DNA of 64,000 nucleotides from positions 90,677,263-90,741,262 of the forward strand of contig NC_092859.1 in assembly GCF_032062135.1 (NCBI RefSeq), read 5' to 3'. The notes under the pieces are model-generated. The model saw only the letters and a program-made list of their open reading frames with translations, searched no databases and was not told the DNA's origin. Numbering within the stretch: position 1 is the stretch's first letter; each line of letters begins with the position of its first letter. This DNA is from Pyxicephalus adspersus. Lineage: Eukaryota; Chordata; Amphibia; Anura; Pyxicephalidae. Below, piece by piece: positions 46,005 to 58,500 of the stretch. The position numbers and the translations under genes were made by a program.

Positions 46005-46076
46005 TGATTTAATGTACAGCGCTGCCTAATATGTTGGCGCTATATAAATCCTGTTCAGTAGTAGTAGTAGTGGCCA
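46005..46076 (+). repeat. SINE tail fragment with AGT microsatellite
   Basis: TTTAATGTACAGCGCTGCCT, then AATATGTTGGCGCTATATAA, ending in AGTAGTAGT instead of the usual AATAAT. Confidence 0.8.
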
Positions 46077-46491
46077 TGTCAATAAAGCCGGACTCCAACT
46101 TAATTAAAGTTCCTGGCAATGGCTGCCCTCCTGTATCAGTAGCCCGTTCTGTCTGGGATAAGCCTTTTCCGGTAAAACGTACCCAACTCATACTGCTGTC
46201 AGCTTTACTCACTCGCTCCCAAGCGGTCATCATGGTATGTGGTGTGACCACTAACGTCAAGCCCTTGCCTTGGTAAGAGGGACCCATTGCAAGGGGAAGA
46301 CGGGTTTAGTTTTAATTCTGTTCTGGCCAGAACAATAATCCTGAAATTTGTAACCACAGCTGTGTGTAAAATTAAAGAAAAAGATATGAAATAAAGAAAT
46401 TTATATACTGACACTCATTACAGGTTGTACTCCAGCCATTTATATCTTCCCTGATGAAAGGCATTACCACTCCAAGTCTGTTCAGAAAGTG

Positions 46492-46545
46492 CAGCGTTTT
46501 TCCCGGCCCTTTTTAGCTGGGTGCACCACCCGGCACAATACGAAT
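46492..46545 (-). repeat. Fragment of the short dispersed hAT-like repeat
   Basis: CCCGGCCCTTTTTAGCTGGG then TGCACCACCCGGCAC, reverse orientation relative to 61552-61717; truncated. Confidence 0.6.
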
Positions 46546-49433
46546 AAGGCACAATATTAATGATAAGTTGGGTCACAAGAGCTGCCACCAGCCTAAATTT
46601 TCTTCTCGCCCTAAAAAAATGTCTGAAGTGGTAATTGTGGAAGTGCGGATCTCTTGGTGCACTTTGCTGATCTTTACATTGTCCTCCATGTGTGGGCCAT
46701 ATGGAGGGATTGGTGAGTGCGGGGGGGGGGGGGATCCGGAGATCGTACAATCAGGGGAGTGTTGGTTTCAGGACTGACATTGGGGATTTCTCTTTATAGA
46801 GGAAGATGTAATGTAACACAAGCATGTTTTTATTTATTAGTAAACAAGCAGTAAGGTGTAAAAAAAAAAAAAAAAAAATCCAAATTTTTTTTTTTGCTCA
46901 TTCTTTGTCTTAAAAAGATCCATTTTTCTATTGTTACTATTTAGGGGGTTCTCAGGTAGATTGTTCAGGACATCTAGTAGAATGAACCATAGTTCTTCTG
47001 TGGATTTTGGCTGTTTTAGATGTCAGATTACAGTCTCTGGAAACTTTTCTATTGTGATCATTTCCTACATCAGATGAATGAATGAGCGCTGTACACACAT
47101 CTCTGTTCTGCTAAAAGTCACAACTGCTGTCATCACCTCCATAGGAAAGCACAGCAGTCAAGCCTAAAATGTCACCCCTCAGTCTGCCTGGGAAGATTGA
47201 TGAATGACTGTGTTGTGTGGCATACTGAAGGTAATCCAGATTTCCACTTGACATGAGTTTCTGAGCTGACAATTATGCCACTTATGTAGGAAGCTTCAGT
47301 CACTTCTGTGTCTTTACATAATCTAAGACAGATACCTGTGCAGATCATGGCCCTGTGGGTGACATAACATCTCCAGAACTCCTCATTTTGTTGGAGGTAG
47401 GCCTTTTTGACATTGGTTGTATGTTTGGGATTGGTGGCCTACTAAAGAATAAATCTGGAACTGATTAGACACTTTACAGATGGTATTGCATGATAAATAC
47501 TGCTATGTACTTTTAGCTTTGAGGATTGGGGGATTCTGACTAACATAACTGGTGTGAATGGAAACTTATTGAATGAGTTTAAAGTCTATAGTCAGCTATA
47601 ATTTTGGGGGGAAACCAAGTTATCTTATGCTTGATGCAGCCCCCTAGGGGAATTAATTTCCTGTTCTAAAGGTGCAATAGCAAATGAGAGGAAATCACTT
47701 TAAAAATAAACAAAATTTTCATCTCAAACTGTTGTCTCTGGAACAGGTGGCATGTCCCTTCATCTGTTGCTTTAAAGGCAACCAATAAATGTTTTATTGC
47801 CTCACCCATTCTTAGTAGCAATGACCACTAGGACTGCATTATCAGAAACTAAAATAAAATTGAAACTTTAAAAACATGCACAATACACATTGAAGTATCT
47901 GGAATACTTGAAAACCCAGATATATAATACAAGATAGGTACAATGTTTACAGTAGCCACCTGCAGGACATCGGGATCAATTTTTGGCTGTCAGGTTGCCA
48001 TTTCTGACCACCATTGTAGTTGGTCAAACATCTGCTTCCAGGTCCCTTTCAGAAAGAGTCAGCATTAATTCTAACTCTCCAATAAATAGAACTTGGACTC
48101 TTGAGTGGAATGGAAGATGACATGGATAAATACCGTACACAGATTCTTCTTGTCACAGGACAGCTAAGGAATTTGTGCTCTGAGAAGGTCTGCTATATCA
48201 GACTCCTTCATTTCTCTTTACAAGTTTTCTTTAACCACCGCAGTCGACCATTGATGAGACATTCTGACCAGATTTGTATTAGATTTCTTTCTGTTAATAC
48301 ACTCTTTAGTGTGTGTGTACAAATTGATCATTAAAGGCTTATTCATGTGAATGAGGCTGGTAATGACTTGGTGACATGACGCTGTGTATGTATTCACATA
48401 TGTTATACAATATAATTTGACACCATGTTCTTGATTAGGTGGGTGGAATACCTATCAAAAATTGATCAGGCAAAGCTTTTGGTAAACTGTAATACTGAGC
48501 AGATTAAAATATGCGATATAATACAAAAAAAATGTGCAAAGCAAAGTGTGTGTATAGCTTGCAAACTTGCATTAGAGAATTGGTTTTGTATGCGCTTCAG
48601 GAAGAGTAAATACAGATAGGCTGTCTTTCATATATACTCGTGTGTGTGTGTAAATGTATGTCTGTATATGTAATTATATAAAATATATATTTATAGAATA
48701 TATATGAAAACCTTGGGTTGATATTCCTGTTTAAAGATTGGTTCAGGAGTAGATGGTGTAGGTTGAATATGTGAAAGCTATAGCTTGGCTGTGCATTTAC
48801 ATACCCTTTAGCTGCATTAGCTGTATGTGATTGACTGTGAAGATATTTGAGACATTGTCCTCCCTGTTTAGAACCAAAAAATTTAGCATTGTGACATGGT
48901 ATGTGAAACTAAATACACCCTATAATTTAATTACTGAGAACCACTTTTAGCAGCAATACCTTGGAAGTAGTCATTTTCTGTATGGCTTTATAAGTCTATC
49001 ATTGTTGTGGAGGTATTCTTTTATAACTGGCTCTCTTAAGGTCCTGCCATAGCATTTTGAAAGAATTAAAATTAAATTTTTTTGTCATTCTGTTGTAGAT
49101 TTGGACGCGCACAGGTGGCCTTACATTTGATTCTAGAAAACTTATACCGTATTCTGCAATAAAGATTACAAATTTTTATTTTTAGTTCTGTTTTCATAAG
49201 TTCCTGATGAAACTGATAAATGGCAAGAGAGTATTAGTGAGAACAGAAAGGCTTGCAAACGGCTGGCCAATATTTATTCTGATGGTCAAAACAGTCCTAG
49301 TCCACAGAGCATCAGACGCTAGCAAAAAAGTTTTTTGTAAAGTTAATTAGGCTGAGGTGCTGATGTGGGTAAGGGATCGATTGCATTTTCAATTCAGTAC
49401 TTCATTTATGCTTATGTATATTTTGTGTTTTAG

Positions 49434-49508
49434 GTGTACTGGAAAAGATGAGGAATAAACGTTTATGTTTGCCTGGTGACAGAGACCAACAACATGAAGA
49501 AAAAGATG
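49434..49508 (+). CDS. SCAF11: SCAF11 exon with start codon
   Basis: The acceptor is GTGTTTTAG and the ATG is at 49448. It encodes MRNKRLCLPGDRDQQHEEKD and ends in phase 1 before GTAAGT. This short charged N-terminus parallels the human one. Confidence 0.82.
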
Positions 49509-52500
49509 GTAAGTGTTTACCCTTGTTCAAATGTATTAGGCTAGGTAGACACGTGCAATAATTGTCGATAACGACAGGTCAAAGTTTGTTCACAACTATT
49601 TTGAATGTAAAGTGCACGATTCTGTACATGCTGTAACAGTACGATCGTTACATATATTCCACCAATAATGTACACACGCTAAATACGATCGTTTGAATGA
49701 TGCAAGAAGTTGTGTGTACCAGAGAAAGTGTACCGCAGAACCATCCATGATCACTGAAAGACCGTACACACAAAAGATAGCGAATGATTGTCACCCAAAC
49801 CGACCAGGATGGTCGTTTGTTTCCAGCCACACTCCTCATTCATCGGCGTTGTTGTGCACTTTTTTTAACGATTATCTAACAATCGGTCGTTGTTCGTTTG
49901 TTTCCAACGACAATTATTGCATGTGTGGACTAACTCTATTGCAAGTATTGTATTCTGGTATCCCCTTTGAAGAGAGAGATTACATTTTTTTGCATACTTC
50001 TAAAGTTTTCTATTCTGAATAAATGTTTTTTCATTTATCACACCTCCGTTTATAGTAGGTCACCATTGCTAATATTTGATCCCTTAAATGTTTGTGAAAA
50101 CCAGGGACTGTGCATGTCACGAAGTTAAATGTATATGTATAAATGTATATCGTTTGCTCCCTTTCTTACAGGTGAAGAAGGCAAAGATGGCTTTGGTGCC
50201 AGTACTGTATCATTAAGTTCCTCTGAGAGGTGTCCCATTTGTCTGAATAGTCTTTCTCTGGAGGTTGGCTTTCCAGAAGACTGTTGCCATGCTTTCTGTA
50301 TTGCCTGCATTCTTAAATGGTCAGAAGTATGTATCACCCTAAAATATTAAGACTTGTAGAGTTTGTATTTGTTAGAATATGTTACTGGCAGGACCTGCAT
50401 TAGGTAAGTGTATGATGAGGACAGCATAAAACATGGGAATTTCAACCGAAATCAAATATACATTGCTCCAAACATTTGGGACATGCTGAAATCATGACTC
50501 AGATCTCGATTACTAAAATATTGAAGTTTAAAATATTTGATATACATTGTGTAATTCATTAAGAGCAGAATGACGTAAGAACTATCAATGCAAAACAAAA
50601 TCTTTAACACACTGTGAGCTGGAATAAGAATCGCATGCATAGTCAAAATAAAAAAACTGAAATCACGGAATGATCTAACTTGAAAGCTTGAATTTTACAA
50701 AAACACTAATTATGTGACTAAGTAGTGTGTATGACCCTCATGTGCATATATGGACTGCTGTCAATTCCTGGGCGTTCTTTTGATGAGATTGTGGATGGGG
50801 GGGATTACCTACCAGTTCTGGATCAGGGCATTGGTGAGCTCACTACTTGGCCAAGTCACATGCACAAATACATAAGGTCTAACAAGGTCTCTAATGGATT
50901 GAGGTTTGGGCCAGTCAATAGCATCAATGCTATCTTTATTTTACTTTATCTTTATTTTACTTTATTTTAAGTTATTTGCTGAATAAAAAAACATAAACAC
51001 ACACTTCAGATAGCTGCTAATATACACAATGCCCAAATAGTTTTTTATTATTTTTGTAATTGTAGAGGTCCTTGATCTTTTCATGTTTCCCAATCACAAA
51101 CATAAATATCCAGTTACTAAAAATACATTTGCGAGCTAGGCCATTACTTGTGTATTAAGCATAATGTTCATGTTGGCTGATATTTTGCAAAAGATATTTG
51201 AGCTCCCAATTTATTAAACATGTACATTATTGAGGTGTTTTTTTTATAATAATTGATTTTACATTTTGCTTATTGTATCTTTGCTGCAATACATGCATTT
51301 TTTGTAACATGATTTATATTTTTTTAAGACCTCTACTTCCTGCCCTGTTGACCGCAAACAATTTCAAACGGTCTACAAAATAGATCCAGTTGGTGGATGT
51401 ACCAAGGTAAGATTTTGGTTTGTTAGTCTAAGTAAATTAGGATGCTGAAGTGCAGTGCTGTTTTATTAGGTTACCCATTGATTTCTGTTTTTTCTTATTT
51501 TTTTCTACTTTTGATTATGTTTTGAGTGTATAAAACACTAAGTTCATCACACCCATGTTTACTCCCAGCTGGTTTGAGAAACATAGATATTATACATTAG
51601 AAATATTTACTTTTATTCATGTATTTGTTTTTCATTTGTTTAGTTTAGATTCCCATTTAACTTATAAACATGTTGCCTAGATGGAGTGAAAATGTTGTAT
51701 GGCTCTTAGGCTACGTACACACGTGCAATAATTATTGTTAAAAAACAAACGATTAACAACTGGTCAATGATTATTCGTGACTATTTTGAACAATCATATA
51801 GTGCACGATGCTGTAACGATAGGATCATTCAAATTTAATCCACCAATAATGTACACACACTAGATACAATTGTTTGAGCGATGAGAGGAAGTGACATGTG
51901 CCATAGAAGAAACATCTACGATCACTGAACGACCATACACACAATAAATAGCCAAAAATCGTCGCCCAATCAGATCCGCTGGGACGGTCGTTCGTTTCCA
52001 GCAACCTTCCTTGTTCGGCGTCGTTGTGCATTTTTTTTCTTAACGATTATTGGCCGATCAGTTGTTAATTGTTTGTTTCCAACAATAATTATTTCATGCG
52101 TGTATGTAGCCTTAGGGTTGTGTGTGCTGTGTGAAGTTTGATGTTGGTGATGAGGTATCCTAAATTGAGATGTGTGTGTGTGTGTGTGTGTGGGTTTTTT
52201 TTTATCCATTTACATATTAGAGCGTAAATGGCAGAGAATCTTGTGTTTTTGTTTTTTTTTTTTCTCTTTTGTGGGTTATTTTTTTATGACAAATGTGTCA
52301 GTTCTCTGTTTTTTATCCCCTTCAGATCCATGTCATGGCAAGACGACAAAGAGAAAATTGCAGCTGCAATCTGTGCCAGTGGTGCTGTACAAAAGGGAAG
52401 ATATGCTATAGGTCAGTGAACACAAAATATTTTTGTAAAGCAGGGATAAAAACTATTTTAAAATATATTGGGTTTTTTTCTGTCAAATCTTTGTCAATTT

Positions 52501-55500
52501 GTGCTTTAAAAGCAAAACATTTGAGTAGTAGCAGCACAAGGAGGACATTGCAAAAACAGGTTTTCTAGCTGTCAGTACTTTAAATCACAGTACATGTGCT
52601 GCTCTAGTGAAAGCAGTTCTGGATATGAGGTTCATAGCCCTCAGTTACAGCTGCACTTGTGTAGGTAATACACAATTTTCCCCTTTTTCAAGTGAGAGAA
52701 TGCTAGATATTTTCTGAGTATCCAAGGAAAAATGGGGCAAATCAGAACTGGTGCAGATGTTCACAAGAGCTGCCAGAACTACAATGTTTGCTGTATTGTG
52801 CAGAGTCTGTCAACTGTGAATTGTAAAATAATCCGCATGGACCTGGGCATCACTTATGTCAGGAGAGGCAATTTGCACAAAAAATATACTCTGTTACTAC
52901 AAATATGGTAGCTGAAGGAAAACTATTTAGTTTTAGTAAATTTGTCACATGCATAAATACATAATGTCTAAGAAGGTCTCTAATGGATTGAGGTTTGGGC
53001 CAGTCAATAGCATCAATCCCATCTTTATTTTACTTTATAAGTTATTTGCTGAATGAAAAAACATAAACACACACTTCAGATAGCTGCTAATATATACAAT
53101 GCCCATATAGTTTTTTTTTATTATTTTTGTAATTGTAGAGGTCCTTGATCTTTTTATGTTTCGCAATCACATACATTAATGATCACTGTGTGGCAAAAAC
53201 AAAATATTCCCACCCAAGTCTTTTTTCCCACATGTGTGCTGCAGCCTTATTCTTTCCTATGTTTGAGCCATACCCGGGGTTGATTTCAAGGTATGAATGG
53301 AAACACAGTTTGCATGCCACTGTGGCAATTTTCACAAAGACTAAGGGAATTCCAGGCAGAATCTCACAGTGAAGTTGAATGAAAAATGGGGAGGCAAGTT
53401 TTTTTGGAAGGCAGGGGTGTGAGGTTAGTGTTGGTGATTATTTAACTATACTATAGTAATGTAATCTCTCTATCAAAAACTGAGGTATACAGAGAACTGG
53501 GCTTCTGATGGTAGGGTACAGGATAGTGTCAGTCTATAGTTGTAATGTTTGAAGCCTCTCCTCATTGGTCTTTATTTTACAGAATGGATGTTATCAAAAA
53601 ATCTGCAAACGAAATCATAACAAAAGATGGTAAGTTTTATTGTTAAAATGTACACTTTTATTGAAAGCTGCATGTTGCTTTTTCCTTTGCAAGTGATCAG
53701 TTTATTGATACAGGTTTTGGTTAACATGGGGTGAATCATATGTGCAGTGGAGTAAAGGATGAGCTGATTGAATAGTTGTAATGTGTTAAAGAATTAAGTA
53801 ACATCGAGACAAAAATGTAATATTGCAACCTACCAAGCCTTACACTTTTTTTACATGGTTGTTTAGCTTGCAACAAATATCTTTCCTCTGATTAAACAAA
53901 TTTATCAAAATGCTTTAAATGTTAAAGTCAAAACACTGTAGAGAAAAGTTCATCGTTTTTGTTTGTTTCAAAGTTTTTTTCATTAGTTTGAACTACACTG
54001 GAGGTTTTTATTACCTCTTTTCTGAAATCAAGAATAAACAGTATTTGCACCAAAACAAAGGCTTTCCCCCAATAATTAAAATGAATTTATTTTATTAAAA
54101 GAAAACTTTGTAAACAAAAAAAAAAAAATTCAGGAATGAACAACCCAACAACATCCCAAATCATACATACTCCTATCAGAATAGTTTCACATTAAGTATT
54201 AGCCTAGGAATAATTGATTACATTTTCAACCCAATGATAACGAACAAGGTAATATTGGTATTTTTTTTTAATTAGTTTGCCCAGTCTTAAAGCTGTTGAG
54301 ACTTCATATGTAATAGTATTATTCTGAACAGTCATTTTGAACTCCATTTAACTGTCTGTCTGACCGAAATGTAATCTGGATTGCAGCGTATAACTATTTT
54401 TTCTTTTTTATAGGTTGCAAAGATGAGATTACAGAATTTGAGGTAATGTATTTTTGTTTTTGTTACCCTTTACAGTATATTACAGCAAACCTTTAATGGA
54501 AAAAAGTATGGTATAGATCATGCATATAGTCCTAAAATAATTGGATTTATTGGATTTATAACAGTGTGGAGGATTTTAGGCTTCGAACCCCCTAACAAGC
54601 CCAAGGTAATTTCTTTTCTGAAACTAAAAATCTTGATCCTGATTTATTTTAGCTCTCCAAGACCAGATAAGATAGCAAATAATTTACCCTATGATAGTCT
54701 TCCTTCTCCAGTCCTGGAGAGTTATAATCCGGCCCATTGTGTAGGATTAGAAGATGCTTAACTTTCTTGGATACTCTTTCATCCATGCATAAATCAATAA
54801 TAGGTATGCATACTTGGTTGAACTTTATTCAGTGTCTTATATTGTTAGTGTATTGTTTGTGGGTTTTTTTCTTCCATAGTGTGTTCTGCATTTTTGCTTC
54901 ATATTGGTATGTTGTAGGAAACACCTACTTGCATGACTGGCAATGATAGTTATTGGGTGTTCTCTAGCTCTCGGCACAGATCTGTTGGTGTATCTGACTT
55001 TTTACCTGCATCAGTGTTATTTCTGTTCCAAGAAGGTTTAGCCACATGTTCTACTGTATGGCATTGTGGATTTGCCTTGCACATATTTGATTTAGGACAT
55101 ACACAGGGACATTTCATCTAAAATGTTTACTTTTAGTACAAAATGTAACTAAAGGTGGTTGCTGGGTAATTAATTAATAAGAAAGTCATACTCTGGGTCA
55201 AAGGGATGTAAAAAGAGATACTTTTGAAACAAGTGAGGGTACTGAGGCTATTGATGACAATAACTTTAAACATGTATTTTAAGCCGGGTGGGAAGAAGGT
55301 GTAGATGGTTGGCAGCCTTTGTATTGTGACCCAATTTTTCAGTAGCCACTCAAAAACAACCAGGTGGTTACTAAAAAGTGCCGGGTGACGCACCAGGCTA
55401 AAAGGGGCTGGGTAGAACTCTGTTAGGTGATTAGATGTTTTAAAATACCCAGGTAATACATCATTTCTCTCTTTTTCAGCTGAGAAATCAGATCTGCAGT

Positions 55501-58500
55501 AGTCCTTGCTTGGCTAGTGATTTCATAGCATCTGTTTCTGACCCTGATGAGCGAAATCATATTATCAGGTAAGCATAATATGCAAAATTGTGCACAGTAA
55601 ATTTACTTGCATCTGTTCAATCATGTCCGGATTTTATTGGGAGACATAAAATAAACTCCATGTGTTTGTAATGCTCCGCCTTCAATCCACTTCTTCCAGC
55701 CAATCTAGTTGCTTATTTCTTTTGATTCAATCCTACATATTAGTTATAAGCCCTCAGAATGGTAGTAAGGAGTGAACAGTAATTTAATGTTTAGGTTAAT
55801 TATCAAAATTATGTTGCTTAGCAAAAGGAATAATGTGTGCCTGGCCAGCAAGACAGCTAGACCATACCACCAATTCGACACAGGGTAGTCTTGTTGTAAG
55901 ATACAAACCAAGGCTCCTAATGTCTTATTTGTTACTACTTATAACCTATTGCTGCTCCTATTATCCCCACCCATCATAACCCTGCAGTGGTTGTAATCGC
56001 TAGGCCGCTTGATTCCTCTTACGATACCCATTTATTTTATGCCTCGGCCTAAAATTTTGTTGCCTTTCTAAACTTGTTCCACCGTCCATAGTTCCATGGT
56101 ATTCTTAAAAGTAAATGATATGGTTATTCACTTTAGCTAGGTGTCATGTATACACCGCATCCCGTTTATTGTGTAATTTGATTTAGTGTAACCCATGACA
56201 TCTGACACCTGTTCTTATACCTGTAAAGAAGATACAGATGTCATATTGACAAATAGGTCTGTCAACAAAATAAGATATATGCAGGAAAGCCTTAAGGTTG
56301 CTACGAGCAGAGGCTTGATTCAGACTATGCATTCTGTTTGTTTATGCTGCTAGAGGTTGCTCAAAGAATTACAACATGCGATTTATTTTATTTCCAATAT
56401 GTGGAAAAAGGAAACTGGGGATGGTAAAGATTGTCTCAACAATGATCATAAATAGTCATATTTCACATATTAACCATATAAAGGTAATATAAATTGATTG
56501 ACAGTGATTTTTTTAAACAAAAGTGCTTGCTTGTTAGTTGTGTGGACAAATGTACTTGAAAGGGTAACTAGAGGTAAGGGTGAATGTTCTTATAAGATCA
56601 TGGCCGGTACTAAGATATGAAGTCTGTGTTTCTATTGGCTGCTGATTGTTGCACCTCTAGTGTATCTTATTAACAGGTTTAAAGTAGATTACCATTCCTA
56701 ATACTCACCTCCTGCTGGCCCGTGTAGTAGGCAAGAATGTGCTCTATTCATTTGTATATTTTTTTTATAATTGTAATGTAACAAGACATAAGCATTCTAC
56801 AGTCATCTTCACAGTACTCTTTAGCTCCCTTTTAAATGCCATTTCAATTTACACAGAACAAATAAACAAGACCTCTTGGTAAACAAGTGCATTATGCAAA
56901 CTGTTTATAATTGTACCCCCAAGAGCTGTTGATAACAAAATGGAATGTTGGCTTGCAATGTACTAAACTTCTACAAGTTGACATTTCTTTCTTAGATACT
57001 CAATAACTTGACTTAAAGAATATGTATTTACATAAGTATTATACATTCTATACCAAAAAAGAATGTTGTGCCTTAGCAGAGAGTAATAATTTGTGTCAGG
57101 TAACCACCCCCCAAGCACTTAGTTTCCAATGTTGTTAACCCGGGAGTACTGAGGAGGAGGTATTGACATGAAGCCAAAATGCTGTTATATTGGCTGATAT
57201 CCTGTCAATTCCCTCAATTCAAATTTATGTTGATACCACACTGTCTCCTCATTGTTTGCACATATAAGAACATCATGGATACTTAAATTTTGTAGTATTT
57301 TGTAGCCTACCAGTCTTTAAATGCAGCTGCAGCATTTGCTTTTTTTCTGTCAACATGGAAAAATACCAGTTGATCCTGATAGAAATCCTGTATCTGTGTG
57401 TTGCCTTGTGTACTGAACTTAAATCTTAAAGTTGTCTTCTTTTGAGCCACACAGTTCTTCACTGTAATGAAGGGAGGATGTCTGTACTTTAGGTCATAGG
57501 AGCAGCTTACTGTGGTAATGCTGTTCCTTCATAATTAGAGCAATGAAGGATCAGTGGACAAATTGTGCTACCACCAAACCTGGGTGAAAAGGGTGAAGGC
57601 TTTAAAAAGGAAAACACGTACCAATTACCACTAAGCCACCACATTTTGTGGACTGGTTATCTGCAATAAATGTAATTTTTGGGGGGGTTTAGATATATTT
57701 TAGATTACCTGTTAGAGTAATGTTTTTGCATTACCTGATTTGCATGTACACCATTATCCAGGCTTAGCAGAAAAAAAGGACATCATATTTTAACATTTGT
57801 GGTCGCATTTGTCCACAAGTTGTGACATAAAGTAAAACAGGAAAACCAATAAAAACTTTAGCCTATCTTAAAACCCAATGAAGTGTTAGGTAAGTGGCGG
57901 TAACTTTATGTAGCATTATATTTATCATATTTACTTTGACATCCCTTTCATTCAAATTGGAGGGCATACAAATTGTATGAACTGTACTGTTGCACAAGTG
58001 TCTCCTTAAAATGGAACTAAATTAAAAAATTGTGATTAGGTAGGTCCTAGAAGACACAAATTATCACAGTTTTTATTGCAACTCCCTGTTCTTGCTCTGC
58101 TCTGGGTACTGTCATATTCACCTCCTCTTCCTGGAGTTGAGTCTTGACCATCTTGATTAGGTAGGATCACGTAACACCTGCACATTTTTGTGGGCGTTCT
58201 CCTAGTCTCTTCAGCTTTTCGGCATCATTCGCAGCAGTTTTTTTTAAAAGACAGTGATAGGCAGGTTCAATTTTTTGGCAGAACTATAGTTTCACTTAAA
58301 GGACCCATGTGGTTGATGGGACCTCATTTGCTTCACATAGTCCTGTAGACAACGCTCACATCTAAGAAAAGAAAGGTTTAGGATATGTTTGTCTGCTCTG
58401 TTGACCAGTGGTATTTAAAAGACCAGCAAGTACTTTGTCCTAACTGGCAGTATAACATACAGAATTCTGCTCCCTTGTTTGGGTCTAGAGCTGTTAAGGG

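Larger units (their letters stand above)
45657..49433 (+). other. SCAF11 first intron
   Basis: Begins with a GT microsatellite (45689-45707). Includes a SINE tail (46005-46076), a fragment of the dispersed hAT-like repeat (46492-46545) and poly(A)/(T) tracts near 46860-46900. No coding exon recognised. Confidence 0.65.

Noticed and set aside
50172..50326. PHRF1 as the identity of the RING gene
   Set aside because: PHRF1 shares CPICLN and CPVDR but has a PHD finger soon after, which is absent here. EVGFPE, CILKWSE and the SLC38A1 neighbour favour SCAF11.
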